The notes under the pieces were generated by a model, which was not told the DNA's origin, did no database searches, and saw nothing but the letters and a program-made list of their open reading frames with translations. A stretch of DNA of 64,000 bases from Alphaproteobacteria bacterium (GTDB lineage Bacteria; Pseudomonadota; Alphaproteobacteria; UBA9219), in the NCBI GenBank assembly GCA_019233975.1, contig JAFALY010000019.1:1-64000 (forward strand), given 5' to 3'. Position 1 is the stretch's first letter, and the number at the start of each line of letters is the position of its first letter. A program made the translations under genes and the position numbers. This document shows, in pieces, positions 1 to 8,015 of the stretch.

Positions 1-2
1 TT

Positions 3-440
3 CTGGCGGTTGGATATTACCTCAGTTCAGATATGCGCTTGAAACATGATATTCAGGCTGCGCATAAGGGGCTTGCGGCTGTGGATGGATTGCGTACCGT
101 CACTTTCCGTTGGAACGATACCAACAAGGACGACTATGGCGTCATCGCGCAAGAAGTGCAAAAGGTACTGCCCGAAGTCATCGGCCATCGTGATGACGGT
201 ATGTTAAGCGTGCAGTATGACAAGCTGGTCCTGCCGGTCATCGAAGCCGTAAAGGAACTGCATGCCATGATTGTTGATCTCGAGGCCAAGGTTGCAGGCC
301 TGCTGCAATGGCAGTCGGATACTGACAAGCGTCTGGACGCCATGCAGGCCGAGATTCAGGCGCTTAAGGCGGCTAATGACAATCTGGCGCACCAGAATGA
401 CGAATTGCGCAAACTGGTGACGGGCGCACAGAAGAAGTAA
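3..440 (+). CDS. Peptidase S74 (intramolecular chaperone) C-terminal domain protein, 5' end outside window
   Basis: The reading frame is open to the left edge, so this is only the C-terminal part of a larger gene. Just before the first in-frame ATG (33) the frame reads SSDMRLKHDI, the hallmark start of S74 domains: the Ser and Lys of SDxRLK form the self-cleavage dyad in phage endosialidase tail spikes. The following stretch (TFRWNDTNKDDYGVIAQEV, then LPEVI) is also typical, and about 55 C-terminal residues form a heptad-rich coiled coil, as expected for the trimerising chaperone that is cut off after folding. In the family such domains sit at the end of phage tail fibres or bacterial trimeric surface fibres. 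The neighbours here are exported proteins rather than phage genes, so a surface fibre is as likely as a prophage remnant. The start at 33 would be an artefact. Confidence 0.85.
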   Translation: MAVGYYLSSDMRLKHDIQAAHKGLAAVDGLRTVTFRWNDTNKDDYGVIAQEVQKVLPEVIGHRDDGMLSVQYDKLVLPVIEAVKELHAMIVDLEAKVAGLLQWQSDTDKRLDAMQAEIQALKAANDNLAHQNDELRKLVTGAQKK

Positions 441-517
441 AGCCCTGTTTTGCTTGACATAATCGCCTGACAGGGTAGGGTTGGCCTCGTACTTCTATTG
501 CTCGACTGGAAGGGTGT

Positions 518-1453
518 ATGACGCTGCGCTTCGCTCCGCTTATATTATTGCTGGCCCTTCTGACTGGATTGGCCTATCCCCACAACGCACAGGCTCAAAC
601 CAATCTGTGTACGTCGCAGCCATCCGACGGTGCGGCGTACACATATAACATTTTCAGTAATTGCCACACCGTGACAAACAACACGGGTGCCACAATCTGC
701 GTGATGACCGGCACCAGCAGTGAATGGAGTACTTTTACCGCCAGCAGCACGCCCTGGAGCGGGGTGAGTGTCGGTTCATGTTGCAGTTGTACGTACCCTT
801 GGGGGGGGACGCAGGCCTGTGGTACGACCGGCGTTGATACGGGGCGCTATTTCAAACAAAACGTTTATGTAAATGCCTGTTGTCCTAACATTATTTCATG
901 TAACGGCGTGAAGGTAACAGCGGACTGCAGCGCTTCTGCGGTTCTTTCATGTTATGACGGGTATGGTGACTCCGGTTGTTCACCTACTTATACAAGTTGT
1001 ACCCTCCACAGTAGCGGTGGTTGCTTTGTTTCAGACGTGTCAATCTTGATGTCTGATGGTAGTCGTAAATTTATCTCAGAAATACAAAAGGGGGATGTTG
1101 TCAAAGGCGAGACGTCTGACAACGAAGTCCTGGAGGTCAAGACAATAGAAACTTCCGAAGACCTTTATGGCTTTAATGGGGGCCAGGCGTTCGTTACCGG
1201 TGGACATCCATTCAGGACAGATCAGGGTTGGAAATCTATTGACCCCAGCCTGACATCCAAGGAAGGTCATGCGGTTGATACGACGCCGTTGCAGATCGGA
1301 GATAGGCTGCTCACTGAAACAGGGTCGGTGGAGGTACGTAGCATAGAGCGTTATCCTGGGGGACCGCACAAAGTATATAACCCCATGACGGATGGGGATC
1401 ACACCTATTTTGCCAACGGCCTGCTTGTGCATAACAAGTGCGTCCAGTGTTAG
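518..1453 (+). CDS. Secreted Cys-rich protein with C-terminal Hint (Hedgehog/intein-type) autoprocessing domain
   Basis: 311 residues. Residues 1-26 are a signal peptide (hydrophobic core LILLLALLTGLA, cleavage after AQA). Residues 27-168 are a secreted domain with about 14 cysteines, which I do not recognise. Residues 169-306 are a Hint domain: nucleophile Cys169 in GGCFVSDVSILMSDG, block B motif TGGH at 227-230 followed by PFRTDQGW, and the terminal block YFANGLLVHN with His305-Asn306. All elements needed for N-S acyl shift and Asn cyclisation are present. Only five residues (KCVQC) follow the HN, and the +1 residue is Lys, so ordinary protein splicing is not expected; cleavage or transfer of the N-terminal domain to another nucleophile is. 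It lies 77 bp after the S74 gene and 10 bp before the next secreted protein, probably one transcription unit. The fold call is firm, the biological role unknown. Confidence 0.88.
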   Translation: MTLRFAPLILLLALLTGLAYPHNAQAQTNLCTSQPSDGAAYTYNIFSNCHTVTNNTGATICVMTGTSSEWSTFTASSTPWSGVSVGSCCSCTYPWGGTQACGTTGVDTGRYFKQNVYVNACCPNIISCNGVKVTADCSASAVLSCYDGYGDSGCSPTYTSCTLHSSGGCFVSDVSILMSDGSRKFISEIQKGDVVKGETSDNEVLEVKTIETSEDLYGFNGGQAFVTGGHPFRTDQGWKSIDPSLTSKEGHAVDTTPLQIGDRLLTETGSVEVRSIERYPGGPHKVYNPMTDGDHTYFANGLLVHNKCVQC

Positions 1454-1463
1454 GGAGAACTTG

Positions 1464-2069
1464 ATGCGTGGCCATAGATTAACGGCAGTTTTTCTTGCGG
1501 TTTTCTGTATTGCCGCCATGCCTGTATTCGCAGCAGATAAGGCTGCTGTAACGAAAGATCAGCCAGCTAATGCGGGGCGCTCTGCGACCTCAAGCCAAAC
1601 AGCTTCGACAGATAATGCTGTGACAGGCCCCTTTGCCGAAATAGCCTATGCTGGGAATATTTGGGTTGTAGAGGCAGGGGATCCCACAGCTAACTATGCT
1701 GCTTGTGCCGCTTATTCCAAGGCGGGGCCTAACGCCCTGCAGAGTGCCCGTGATCTGGCTACCAGGATGGACTTTGCCAGAACCAGACAGGATACGGGCA
1801 CAGACGACAAGGTTGTCCTTTCAGTTTATGCAGAGTATGACCCCAGTATTTATGATAAAGCCATTATGTTTGACGATGTTTCTGTGACTGCCAACAGAAG
1901 GCAGATGATGCGTGTCGTGCAGCGTTTTAAGCCGGAAATCCTCAAGGCACGGTTAGAGAGTGCCACCACTGTCAAATTCAGCCTGGCCGGTAAAACGACG
2001 CAACTACCAGCCACTTTGTTTTTGCAATTACTGGATAAGCTTGATCAGTGCGCGACGCTCAAGAAGTAG
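1464..2069 (+). CDS. Secreted protein of unknown function, paralogue of the 3264-4004 product
   Basis: 201 residues starting at ATG 1464, which has a good ribosome binding site (GGGAGAA) seven bases upstream; longer in-frame starts would run into the Hint gene. A signal peptide covers about residues 1-23 (FLAVFCIAAMPVFA, cleavage before ADKAA), followed by a low-complexity Ser/Thr/Ala linker and a domain starting around PFAEIAYAGNIWVVEAG. The C-terminal part (TVKFSLAGKTTQLPATLFLQ, then LLDKLDQC) matches the arrangement in the gene at 3264-4004 (TALQFDDNKLEIPASVLFEL, then SEKLDSC), so the two are homologues. No known family is recognised. It follows the Hint gene by 10 bp and is probably cotranscribed, suggesting a periplasmic or surface partner. 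Confidence 0.75.
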   Translation: MRGHRLTAVFLAVFCIAAMPVFAADKAAVTKDQPANAGRSATSSQTASTDNAVTGPFAEIAYAGNIWVVEAGDPTANYAACAAYSKAGPNALQSARDLATRMDFARTRQDTGTDDKVVLSVYAEYDPSIYDKAIMFDDVSVTANRRQMMRVVQRFKPEILKARLESATTVKFSLAGKTTQLPATLFLQLLDKLDQCATLKK

Positions 2070-2080
2070 CGTTCATATCA

Positions 2081-3103
2081 TCACTTCTTCTCAAAATACG
2101 GTTCGGTATATTCCTTGGCGCCGTGATTGACGGTCAGCATGGTATTGGTCAAGCGTACGCTTAGTTTCTGGGCTGTGTTGTCGGCGCAGACATAGTCGTT
2201 ACGGCCAAACCCTTCTTTTACCTTCATCTCGCCAAAATCGACGGCGACGCAAATGCTTGTCTTGTTATCGCGCGCCATGACCTCGATCAACTCAGGCAGC
2301 TCGATGATCGTCCGCGCATATCGCTTCGCGTCTTCTGGGGCGTCTGGCCCATTCAAGATGATTTTCCGGTACAGGAAATCCTCGTTCATTTCGGCGAGGC
2401 CCAGATCCTCGGCATCGCTCGCGCTCTTTTTCGAAAAACCATCAAGGTGGAAAACAGATCCCATTTCGCCAATGTCATGCGTGCCGCCATTTTCCTGATA
2501 ACGCGGGAAGAACACGCCGCTTGGCGACCCGTCATTGCGCGCCAGTATGTGGCAGAAGCCGCATTTCTCATTACTCAGCTTGCCCTGCACCATATAGTCC
2601 CATGTCGGGTCGGCAATGGGTTGGTCGTAACCGTTCTGGATAAACGCATCCATGGTGTTCTTCATATTCTGCAGGCGCAGATAGTCGTAACTGTCCGGCG
2701 TTTTGCGGTACATGATCTTGACGTCGACAATCTGGTCCTTATCCGCATAGGCGGAATTGCCCAGAATAGGATCTTTGCTGGTCTTATAGGCGGTTTTGAC
2801 GACGTCGATATTTTTATCGTCCGCCCACGTAATGCGGATAACGCCCATATCGGTTCGATACACGACGTTCTTCAGGGCCATTTTATGGTCACGGAATTTT
2901 TTCAGGATACGATCAAGGACGGCGCGCTCCTTATCCGTTACATTTTGTGCATACTCACCCTGTGCCTGCAGCGATACTTCCAGAACATGCAGTATCTGCG
3001 TATCGAAATTCATGGGTGGTGTTGTGCCGCCGTCATTCGACAGGGCAGGGGTTGTGGCCAACATTGCAGCCAGAAAAGCAGTGGCAAGTGAAAGTTTATT
3101 CAT
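2081..3103 (-). CDS. Exported protein with a single CXXCH haem-binding motif (cytochrome c-like)
   Basis: 340 residues with a signal peptide (MNKLSLATAFLAAMLATTPA, cleavage near LSN). One haem c attachment motif, CGFCH, lies at residues 181-185, so the mature protein is probably a periplasmic monohaem c-type protein. The rest is mixed charged sequence without a recognised domain; candidate distal Met ligands occur downstream but none can be assigned. Two further cysteines (in TSICVAVD and DYVCAD) could form a disulphide. The gene is convergent with the secreted-protein gene ending at 2069 and diverges from its paralogue at 3264. It may act in electron transfer, but a structural CXXCH cannot be excluded. 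No cytochrome maturation genes are in the window. Confidence 0.7.
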   Translation of the reverse strand: MNKLSLATAFLAAMLATTPALSNDGGTTPPMNFDTQILHVLEVSLQAQGEYAQNVTDKERAVLDRILKKFRDHKMALKNVVYRTDMGVIRITWADDKNIDVVKTAYKTSKDPILGNSAYADKDQIVDVKIMYRKTPDSYDYLRLQNMKNTMDAFIQNGYDQPIADPTWDYMVQGKLSNEKCGFCHILARNDGSPSGVFFPRYQENGGTHDIGEMGSVFHLDGFSKKSASDAEDLGLAEMNEDFLYRKIILNGPDAPEDAKRYARTIIELPELIEVMARDNKTSICVAVDFGEMKVKEGFGRNDYVCADNTAQKLSVRLTNTMLTVNHGAKEYTEPYFEKK

Positions 3104-3263
3104 GATTTATGTCCATTGCGTGTGGCCTAGCCTTGCAGCAAAACACACACTACAGAACTGTCCGATATCCGCAAGGCTTGTGTAAGGTGACAGTATTTAT
3201 TCTTGCCCCGCCTGTAAGGCGAAGCTAGCATTAAACGACCAGATACAACGGATGGGTGACCCG

Positions 3264-4004
3264 ATGAAGCAGACATGGCGTGGACCTGGATTGGCATGTG
3301 TCGCAACACTGACTGCACTTTGCTCTCTCACGACGCCGGCAGAAGCTGGCTGGTTTGATAAGCAATCAGACGAACCAAAGGCCTCCTCCAAACCCGCCAC
3401 GCCGACGACTGTGCCGGTGACTCCGCCCGCCGCAGTGCCGGCTGGCCCCCCACCCGGTATGCCAACCTCTGGGCCAACGGTCACAAATTATGCGGAGATT
3501 AAAGACGGCACAGCCACATGGGTTGTGATAGAACAATCACTCATGGGCGGTGAAACGCAGGCACAGTGTACAGCCGCGCATGGCGGAACGATGCCCGGTA
3601 TCGTTCCCGACGTGACGGCCAGTTTTATTCGCGTGCATGGAGCCACCCTGCCGGGACAACCGCTGGCCGACAAGTTGCAAATCATGCTGACATCGAATGT
3701 GGCTCCTGAGAAATCCAATATCGGGGTACTGGTTGATGATAAGAAAGCAGAGACGCAGATCGCAGCGCGTAACTACATGCGCGGCGCCACGATTGACATT
3801 ACTGATGTCAAAGCCTTTGAGCAGGGTTTGAAAAAAGGCAAAAAAACTGCTTTGCAATTTGATGACAACAAGCTGGAAATTCCGGCGAGTGTCCTGTTTG
3901 AGTTGAGCGAGAAACTTGATTCCTGTGTGGCAGATCAGGAGAAAAAGCTCGCTAAAGCGGCAGAGGAAGCCAAAAAGGCCGCGCCAACACCCGCTAAAAA
4001 ATAA
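3264..4004 (+). CDS. Secreted proline-rich protein of unknown function, paralogue of the 1464-2069 product
   Basis: 246 residues from ATG 3264, chosen because MKQTWRGPGLACVATL gives a normal positively charged signal-peptide n-region; an in-frame ATG at 3252 adds only MGDP. Cleavage is likely after PAEA. A Pro/Ala/Thr-rich linker (about residues 40-75) leads to a domain beginning NYAEIKDGTATWVVIEQS. This domain and its end (LEIPASVLFELSEKLDSC) are homologous to the product of 1464-2069. The tail is a Lys/Ala-rich helix ending in AAPTPAKK. The two paralogues bracket the cytochrome-like gene. No catalytic motif is visible, so a structural or binding role is more likely than an enzymatic one. 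Confidence 0.75.
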   Translation: MKQTWRGPGLACVATLTALCSLTTPAEAGWFDKQSDEPKASSKPATPTTVPVTPPAAVPAGPPPGMPTSGPTVTNYAEIKDGTATWVVIEQSLMGGETQAQCTAAHGGTMPGIVPDVTASFIRVHGATLPGQPLADKLQIMLTSNVAPEKSNIGVLVDDKKAETQIAARNYMRGATIDITDVKAFEQGLKKGKKTALQFDDNKLEIPASVLFELSEKLDSCVADQEKKLAKAAEEAKKAAPTPAKK

Positions 4005-4047
4005 TTATTTAACAATATCAAATAGTTGATGCATTTTTTAGAGATTA

Positions 4048-4062
4048 GAACAAAAATAGAAC
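4048..4062 (+). promoter_or_regulatory. LexA (SOS) box upstream of recA
   Basis: GAAC-AAAAATA-GAAC is a perfect match to the alphaproteobacterial LexA operator (GTTC-N7-GTTC, read on the other strand). It lies 97 bp before the recA start codon, where such operators overlap the promoter, so recA is expected to be DNA-damage inducible here. Confidence 0.85.
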
Positions 4063-4091
4063 TTGCAACCACTATTCACCGCATGTTATGA

Positions 4092-4106
4092 GAACAAAAT
4101 AGAAAC
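4092..4106 (+). promoter_or_regulatory. Second, imperfect LexA box upstream of recA
   Basis: GAAC-AAAATAG-AAAC differs from the consensus by one base in the second half-site. It starts 44 bp after the first box, about four helical turns, so two LexA dimers could bind the same face of the DNA. Weaker evidence than the first box. Confidence 0.45.
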
Positions 4107-4158
4107 AAAGAGCCACTTAACCCCACCCCGCAATCTTGCTAGACCGAAGGAGATAGAT

Positions 4159-5250
4159 ATGAGCCGTAACACCTCCAACCTCCATATTGTCGAGAAAGAG
4201 AACAAAGATATGCAAGCGGATCGCCAGAAAGCCCTTGATGCAGCGCTTAGCCAGATTGAGCGTGCTTTTGGTAAGGGCTCGGTCATGAAGCTCGGCACCC
4301 ATGCCGAGGGTATTGAGATTGAAACGGTTTCAACCGGTTCGCTTGGGCTCGATATCGGGCTCGGCATCGGCGGTTTGCCGCGCGGCCGTATCGTTGAAAT
4401 CTACGGGCCGGAAAGCTCTGGTAAAACAACGCTCGCGCTGCACGTTATCGCGCAGGCGCAAAAGACCGGTGGCACATGCGCGTTTGTCGATGCAGAACAT
4501 GCGCTCGACCCCGTTTATGCGCGCAAGCTCGGCGTCAATATCGACGATTTACTGATTTCCCAGCCGGATGCCGGTGAGCAGGCGCTTGAAATCGCCGATA
4601 CGCTGGTGCGTTCTGGTGCGATTGACGTGCTGGTGGTTGACTCGGTTGCCGCGCTGGTACCGCGCGCTGAACTAGAAGGCGAAATGGGCGATGCCCATGT
4701 GGGTCTGCAAGCGCGTCTGATGAGCCAGGCGCTGCGCAAACTGACCGGCTCCATCTCCAAATCACGTTGTATGGTGATTTTTATCAACCAGATCCGTCAA
4801 AAAATTGGCGTCATGTTCGGTAACCCGGAAACAACGACAGGTGGTAATGCGCTGAAGTTTTATGCCTCTGTTCGCCTTGATATCCGCCGCATTGGCGCCA
4901 TCAAGGATCGTGAAACCGTGGTCGGCAACCAGACGCGTGTTAAGGTCGTGAAGAACAAACTCGCGCCGCCGTTCCGCGTGGTTGAATTTGACATTATGTA
5001 CGGCGAAGGCGTTTCGAAAACCGGTGAGCTGATTGATCTTGGTTCACAGGCCGGTGTTATTGAAAAATCTGGCGCCTGGTTTTCATATGATGGTCAGCGC
5101 ATCGGGCAGGGGCGTGAAAACGCCAAGCAGTTCCTGCGCGATAATCCCGTCATGCTGGAAGAGATCGAACAGAAAATCCGCGCCAACGCAGGCCTTGTGG
5201 CGGATGCCATGATGGGCGCTTCGGAAAACGCGGAATCCAACGACGATTAA
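4159..5250 (+). CDS. recA: Recombinase RecA
   Basis: 363 residues, normal family length. RecA forms ATP-dependent filaments on single-stranded DNA, promotes strand exchange and triggers LexA self-cleavage. Visible landmarks: the N-terminal helix [20 protein letters not shown], Walker [10 protein letters not shown], the Walker B strand [14 protein letters not shown], the L2 region with [20 protein letters not shown], and the acidic C-terminal tail. ATG 4159 is chosen over in-frame codons upstream because AAGGAG sits seven bases before it; an internal ATG at 4210 would give a shorter N-terminus but has no such site. Two LexA boxes precede the gene and a strong intrinsic terminator follows it, so it is a single-gene SOS-regulated unit. 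Confidence 0.98.
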   Translation: MSRNTSNLHIVEKENKDMQADRQKALDAALSQIERAFGKGSVMKLGTHAEGIEIETVSTGSLGLDIGLGIGGLPRGRIVEIYGPESSGKTTLALHVIAQAQKTGGTCAFVDAEHALDPVYARKLGVNIDDLLISQPDAGEQALEIADTLVRSGAIDVLVVDSVAALVPRAELEGEMGDAHVGLQARLMSQALRKLTGSISKSRCMVIFINQIRQKIGVMFGNPETTTGGNALKFYASVRLDIRRIGAIKDRETVVGNQTRVKVVKNKLAPPFRVVEFDIMYGEGVSKTGELIDLGSQAGVIEKSGAWFSYDGQRIGQGRENAKQFLRDNPVMLEEIEQKIRANAGLVADAMMGASENAESNDD

Positions 5251-5286
5251 TACCGTCCCTTGGTATCAGTACGGAATGTAGAGTAA

Positions 5287-5317
5287 CCGCCGGCCTTAAA
5301 GGGTCGGCGGTTTTTTT
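5287..5317 (+). terminator. Intrinsic terminator of recA
   Basis: CCGCCGGCC and GGTCGGCGG form a 9-bp stem (one G-T pair) around a short TTAAAG loop, followed directly by seven T. It sits 37 bp after the recA stop and overlaps the 3' end of the convergent rppH gene. Confidence 0.9.
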
Positions 5318-5835
5318 CCTTTGGCCAATGCGGCAGCGATGGGCTCAAAAATCTCGGCCATACGCGCGTAAACCGGGCGTTTGAACTCCACAATCAGATC
5401 GACCGCTTCCTGTAAGGTGGCCCAGCGCCAGTTGGAAAACTCAGCTTCGGCCCCGTCATGACCGGACAGGCAGATATCGTCTTCCGATCCCGTAAAGCGT
5501 AGAGCAAACCAGGTTTGTTCCTGCCCACGATATTTGCCGCGGAATAGGCCATGTCTGTATTGCAGGTAGTTGGGAAAATCGTAACGCAGCTTCTCCGGCG
5601 CTTCGGCCAGTATCTCTGCTGCGGCCGTACCGATCTCTTCTTTCAATTCTCGGAGCGCGGCAAGACGCGGCTCCTCATGTTTGTTGATGCCGCCCTGTGG
5701 CATCTGCCACGCCCCGTTTTTGTCGGTGCGTTCGGCGATGAAAACCTCGCCCCGGTCGTTAAAAATGCACAGGCCGACGCAGGCGCGATAAGGTAATGTC
5801 TGCGGATCAACAGTCTTTGGGTCAATGCTCGTCAT
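5296..5835 (-). CDS. rppH: RNA pyrophosphohydrolase (Nudix hydrolase RppH)
   Basis: 179 residues. RppH removes pyrophosphate from the triphosphorylated 5' end of mRNA, which starts RNase E-dependent decay; the wider family hydrolyses dinucleoside polyphosphates. The Nudix box is complete: GGINKHEEPRLAALRELKEE followed by IG, with all catalytic glutamates. The opening PYRACVGLCIFNDRGEVFIA and WQMPQGG before the box are typical of RppH. ATG 5835 has CAGG seven bases upstream; an in-frame TTG at 5850 is a weaker alternative. The gene converges on recA, and recA's terminator lies inside its last codons. No catalytic residue is missing. Confidence 0.93.
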   Translation of the reverse strand: MTSIDPKTVDPQTLPYRACVGLCIFNDRGEVFIAERTDKNGAWQMPQGGINKHEEPRLAALRELKEEIGTAAAEILAEAPEKLRYDFPNYLQYRHGLFRGKYRGQEQTWFALRFTGSEDDICLSGHDGAEAEFSNWRWATLQEAVDLIVEFKRPVYARMAEIFEPIAAALAKGKKPPTL

Positions 5836-5912
5836 GGAAACCTGCGTCAATGGCTGTTGATGCAGGATAGCAGGCAGGTGCGCATCGTTAAAGCGTCTTG
5901 CGGCAATACCTG

Positions 5913-6686
5913 TTACAGAACGCCCAGCATACTGGCCACCAGCGGATGACGTACAATATCCTTTTCCGTCAGGCGCACAACGGCGATCCCTGAAACCTGC
6001 TCCAGCTTCCGCGCGATATCGGCAAAGCCCGACATGCCTTCCAGCAGGTCGCTCTGATCCGGGTCGCCCGTCAGCACCATGGTGGAATGCCAGCCAAGGC
6101 GTGTCAGCAACATCTTGATCTGGTTATAGGTGCAGTTCTGGGCTTCGTCGATTACCACAAATGCGTTGTTCAGGGTGCGACCGCGCATGTAACCGATTGG
6201 CGCGATTTCAATCGCTCCATCAGCCAGATATTGCTTCAGACGCTTGCCACCCAAACGATCGTTCAGCGCGTCGTAGAGGGGGCGCAGGAACGGTGCCATC
6301 TTTTCCTGCAAATCACCGGGCAGGAAGCCGATGGTTTCGCCGGCTTCAACCGCCGGGCGTGACAGGATGATGCGGTCAACCTTGCCCGCTTCCATGGCTT
6401 CAACTGCGGCCGTTATGGCCAGATAGGTTTTACCCGTGCCGGCAGGGCCACAGGCCACGACCAGGCTGTTTTTGGCCATTGCTTCGAACAGAGCGGCCTG
6501 ATTGGCGTTTTGTGGCTTGATTTTGCGGGTATAGCTTTGATCGCGGCGGTCAAACGCGGGTTGGTTCAGCGGGTCCCAGGGCGAACCGGAAGAATAAATC
6601 GGTTCAACATTATGTTTTTGGTCGTGCCCCTTATGGTCGTATTTGTCGTTGCGATTAGAACTTTCAAACTGACGACGCTTGGACAT
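5913..6686 (-). CDS. PhoH-family ATPase
   Basis: 257 residues. PhoH-like proteins are single-domain P-loop ATPases related to the helicase core of superfamily 1 and are linked to RNA metabolism; the substrate is not settled. Walker A GPAGTGKT (about residue 80) and Walker B FVVIDEAQN are intact, as are the PhoH signatures RPAVEAGETIGFLPGDLQEK and LTGDPDQSDL. The N-terminal 50 residues are charged, His/Asp/Lys-rich and probably disordered. The start is ATG 6686 with AAGGGG five bases upstream; a GTG two codons earlier is less well placed. It stands apart from the usual ybeY-corC neighbours of phoH and has two possible hairpins in its leader. Confidence 0.92.
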   Translation of the reverse strand: MSKRRQFESSNRNDKYDHKGHDQKHNVEPIYSSGSPWDPLNQPAFDRRDQSYTRKIKPQNANQAALFEAMAKNSLVVACGPAGTGKTYLAITAAVEAMEAGKVDRIILSRPAVEAGETIGFLPGDLQEKMAPFLRPLYDALNDRLGGKRLKQYLADGAIEIAPIGYMRGRTLNNAFVVIDEAQNCTYNQIKMLLTRLGWHSTMVLTGDPDQSDLLEGMSGFADIARKLEQVSGIAVVRLTEKDIVRHPLVASMLGVL

Positions 6687-7066
6687 ACTCACCCCTTTTC
6701 TGTCTGGCTATAAACCAGACGTTGCCCTGACCCGACGCACCACGCGACGGGCCTGATAAAATCTTGAGAAGTGCGGATAGTGTCGGAAGGCTTCTTTGCA
6801 GGCGGCTGTCGAACGGACACAAAACCCATAATCCAATCGCTGATTGGCGTATTTTTGTGAGGTTCTTGAGGGTGTTAATATAACTAACTCCTTCTCCCAA
6901 GCTGCCTTAGCCTACACCCCTACTGTATAGCAATATGGTTAAATTTCTATTGAATTGTGCAGTGCCGCGATCTTTTGCCCACACTGTGGCATGTGTACAA
7001 CGTCCTATTAGTTGCGATAGGATAACGATATAACGAATCCCAACACAACCTGTAGGTATCACGATT
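6687..7066. other. 380-bp divergent intergenic region between phoH-like gene and dapA
   Basis: Both flanking genes read outward, so this must hold two promoters. The left part carries the two leader hairpins of the phoH-like gene (6702-6720 and 6731-6751). The right half is AT-rich (around 6850-6960) and contains no convincing coding frame on either strand. I could not assign -35/-10 boxes with confidence and see no tRNA, riboswitch fold or repeat. Confidence 0.5.
6702..6720 (-). promoter_or_regulatory. Stem-loop in the 5' leader of the PhoH-like gene
   Basis: GTCTGG and CCAGAC form a perfect 6-bp stem with a 7-base loop. The stem ends a few bases before the AAGGGG ribosome binding site of the gene starting at 6686. 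A second imperfect hairpin (CCCGACGC / GCGACGGG, one mismatch) lies at 6731-6751. Position suggests translational or stability control; inference only. Confidence 0.4.
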
Positions 7067-7978
7067 ATGCGCGCACCCTTCCATGGATCCTTCACGGCTT
7101 TGCTGACTCCTTTTACTGACGGCAGGATTGATGAGAAAGCGTTCGCTTCTTTTGTGGCGTGGCAGATTGCCGAAGGTATTCACGGTATCGTGCCCTGTGG
7201 CACAACCGGTGAATGTCCAACACTGTCGGCGGAAGAGCAGGGACGGTTGATCGAGATCGCGATTGCGACATCCAAGGGGCGTGTGCCTGTTATCGCCGGT
7301 TGCGGATCAAATGACACGGCCAAAGCCATTTACCTGACGCAGCAGGCAGAAAAACTGGGCGCCAGCGCCGCGCTGCATGTTGTACCTTATTACAACAAGC
7401 CGACACAGGAAGGTTTGTATCAACACTTTAAAGCCATTCATGACAGCAGCCATCTGCCGATCGTGCTTTACAATGTGCCCGGCCGTACGGTTGCCTCCAT
7501 CAATGTTGAAACCATGGAACGTTTGGCGCAGTTACCGCGCATCGTGGGCGTGAAAGACGCCACCGGTGACCTGACGCGTGTACACAAAACGCGCGCGACC
7601 TGCGGCGATGATTTTGTGCAACTGTCTGGCGAAGACAGCCAGGCCTTGCCTTACCTGACACTGGGCGGCCATGGCATTATTTCGGTCACGTCCAATATTG
7701 CACCGGGCCTTTGCTCGTCCCTGCAGAATGCCTATGCCGCCGGTGATCTGGAGCAGGCGCAGGCGATCAATGACAAGCTTCTGCCCCTGCATGACGCGAT
7801 GTTCTTTGAGACCTCGCCCGGCCCCGCCAAGTTTGCGGCGTCACTTCTGGGGCTATGCCGTAATGAATTCCGCCTGCCGTTGGTGCCGGTGGCCAAGCCG
7901 ACGGAGGCCGTTGTTCACGCCGCCATGCTGCAGGCCGGGTTGCTCGACAATGTGGCCACGATCAAGCGCGCAGTCTAA
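7067..7978 (+). CDS. dapA: 4-hydroxy-tetrahydrodipicolinate synthase
   Basis: 303 residues. DapA condenses pyruvate with aspartate semialdehyde, the first committed step to diaminopimelate and lysine, in the cytoplasm. Family landmarks: FHGSFTALLTPFTDGRIDE at the N-terminus, the PCGTTGE motif near residue 45, PYYNKPTQEGLYQHFKAI with the catalytic Tyr, YNVPGRT, and the Schiff-base Lys in VGVKDATGDL (about residue 163). It is read opposite to dapB and asd, which lie 0.4 kb downstream; the three genes together supply the shared upper diaminopimelate pathway. A start at ATG 7067 agrees with family length. Confidence 0.97.
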   Translation: MRAPFHGSFTALLTPFTDGRIDEKAFASFVAWQIAEGIHGIVPCGTTGECPTLSAEEQGRLIEIAIATSKGRVPVIAGCGSNDTAKAIYLTQQAEKLGASAALHVVPYYNKPTQEGLYQHFKAIHDSSHLPIVLYNVPGRTVASINVETMERLAQLPRIVGVKDATGDLTRVHKTRATCGDDFVQLSGEDSQALPYLTLGGHGIISVTSNIAPGLCSSLQNAYAAGDLEQAQAINDKLLPLHDAMFFETSPGPAKFAASLLGLCRNEFRLPLVPVAKPTEAVVHAAMLQAGLLDNVATIKRAV

Positions 7979-8015
7979 CAGGCGGCCTATCGCCGCTTTG
8001 CTCTGCTGTGTGCAG

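Noticed and set aside
1-440. Prophage at the left end
   Set aside because: Only the S74 domain points to phage; the genes to its right are signal-peptide proteins and housekeeping genes. The region left of the window would be needed.
2447-3091. 214-codon open frame opposite the cytochrome-like gene
   Set aside because: It is antisense to a gene with a signal peptide and CXXCH motif; it has no ribosome binding site or family resemblance.
6664-6900. Open frame in the phoH-dapA gap
   Set aside because: It overlaps the leader hairpins and ribosome binding site of the PhoH-like gene, has odd composition and no start signal.
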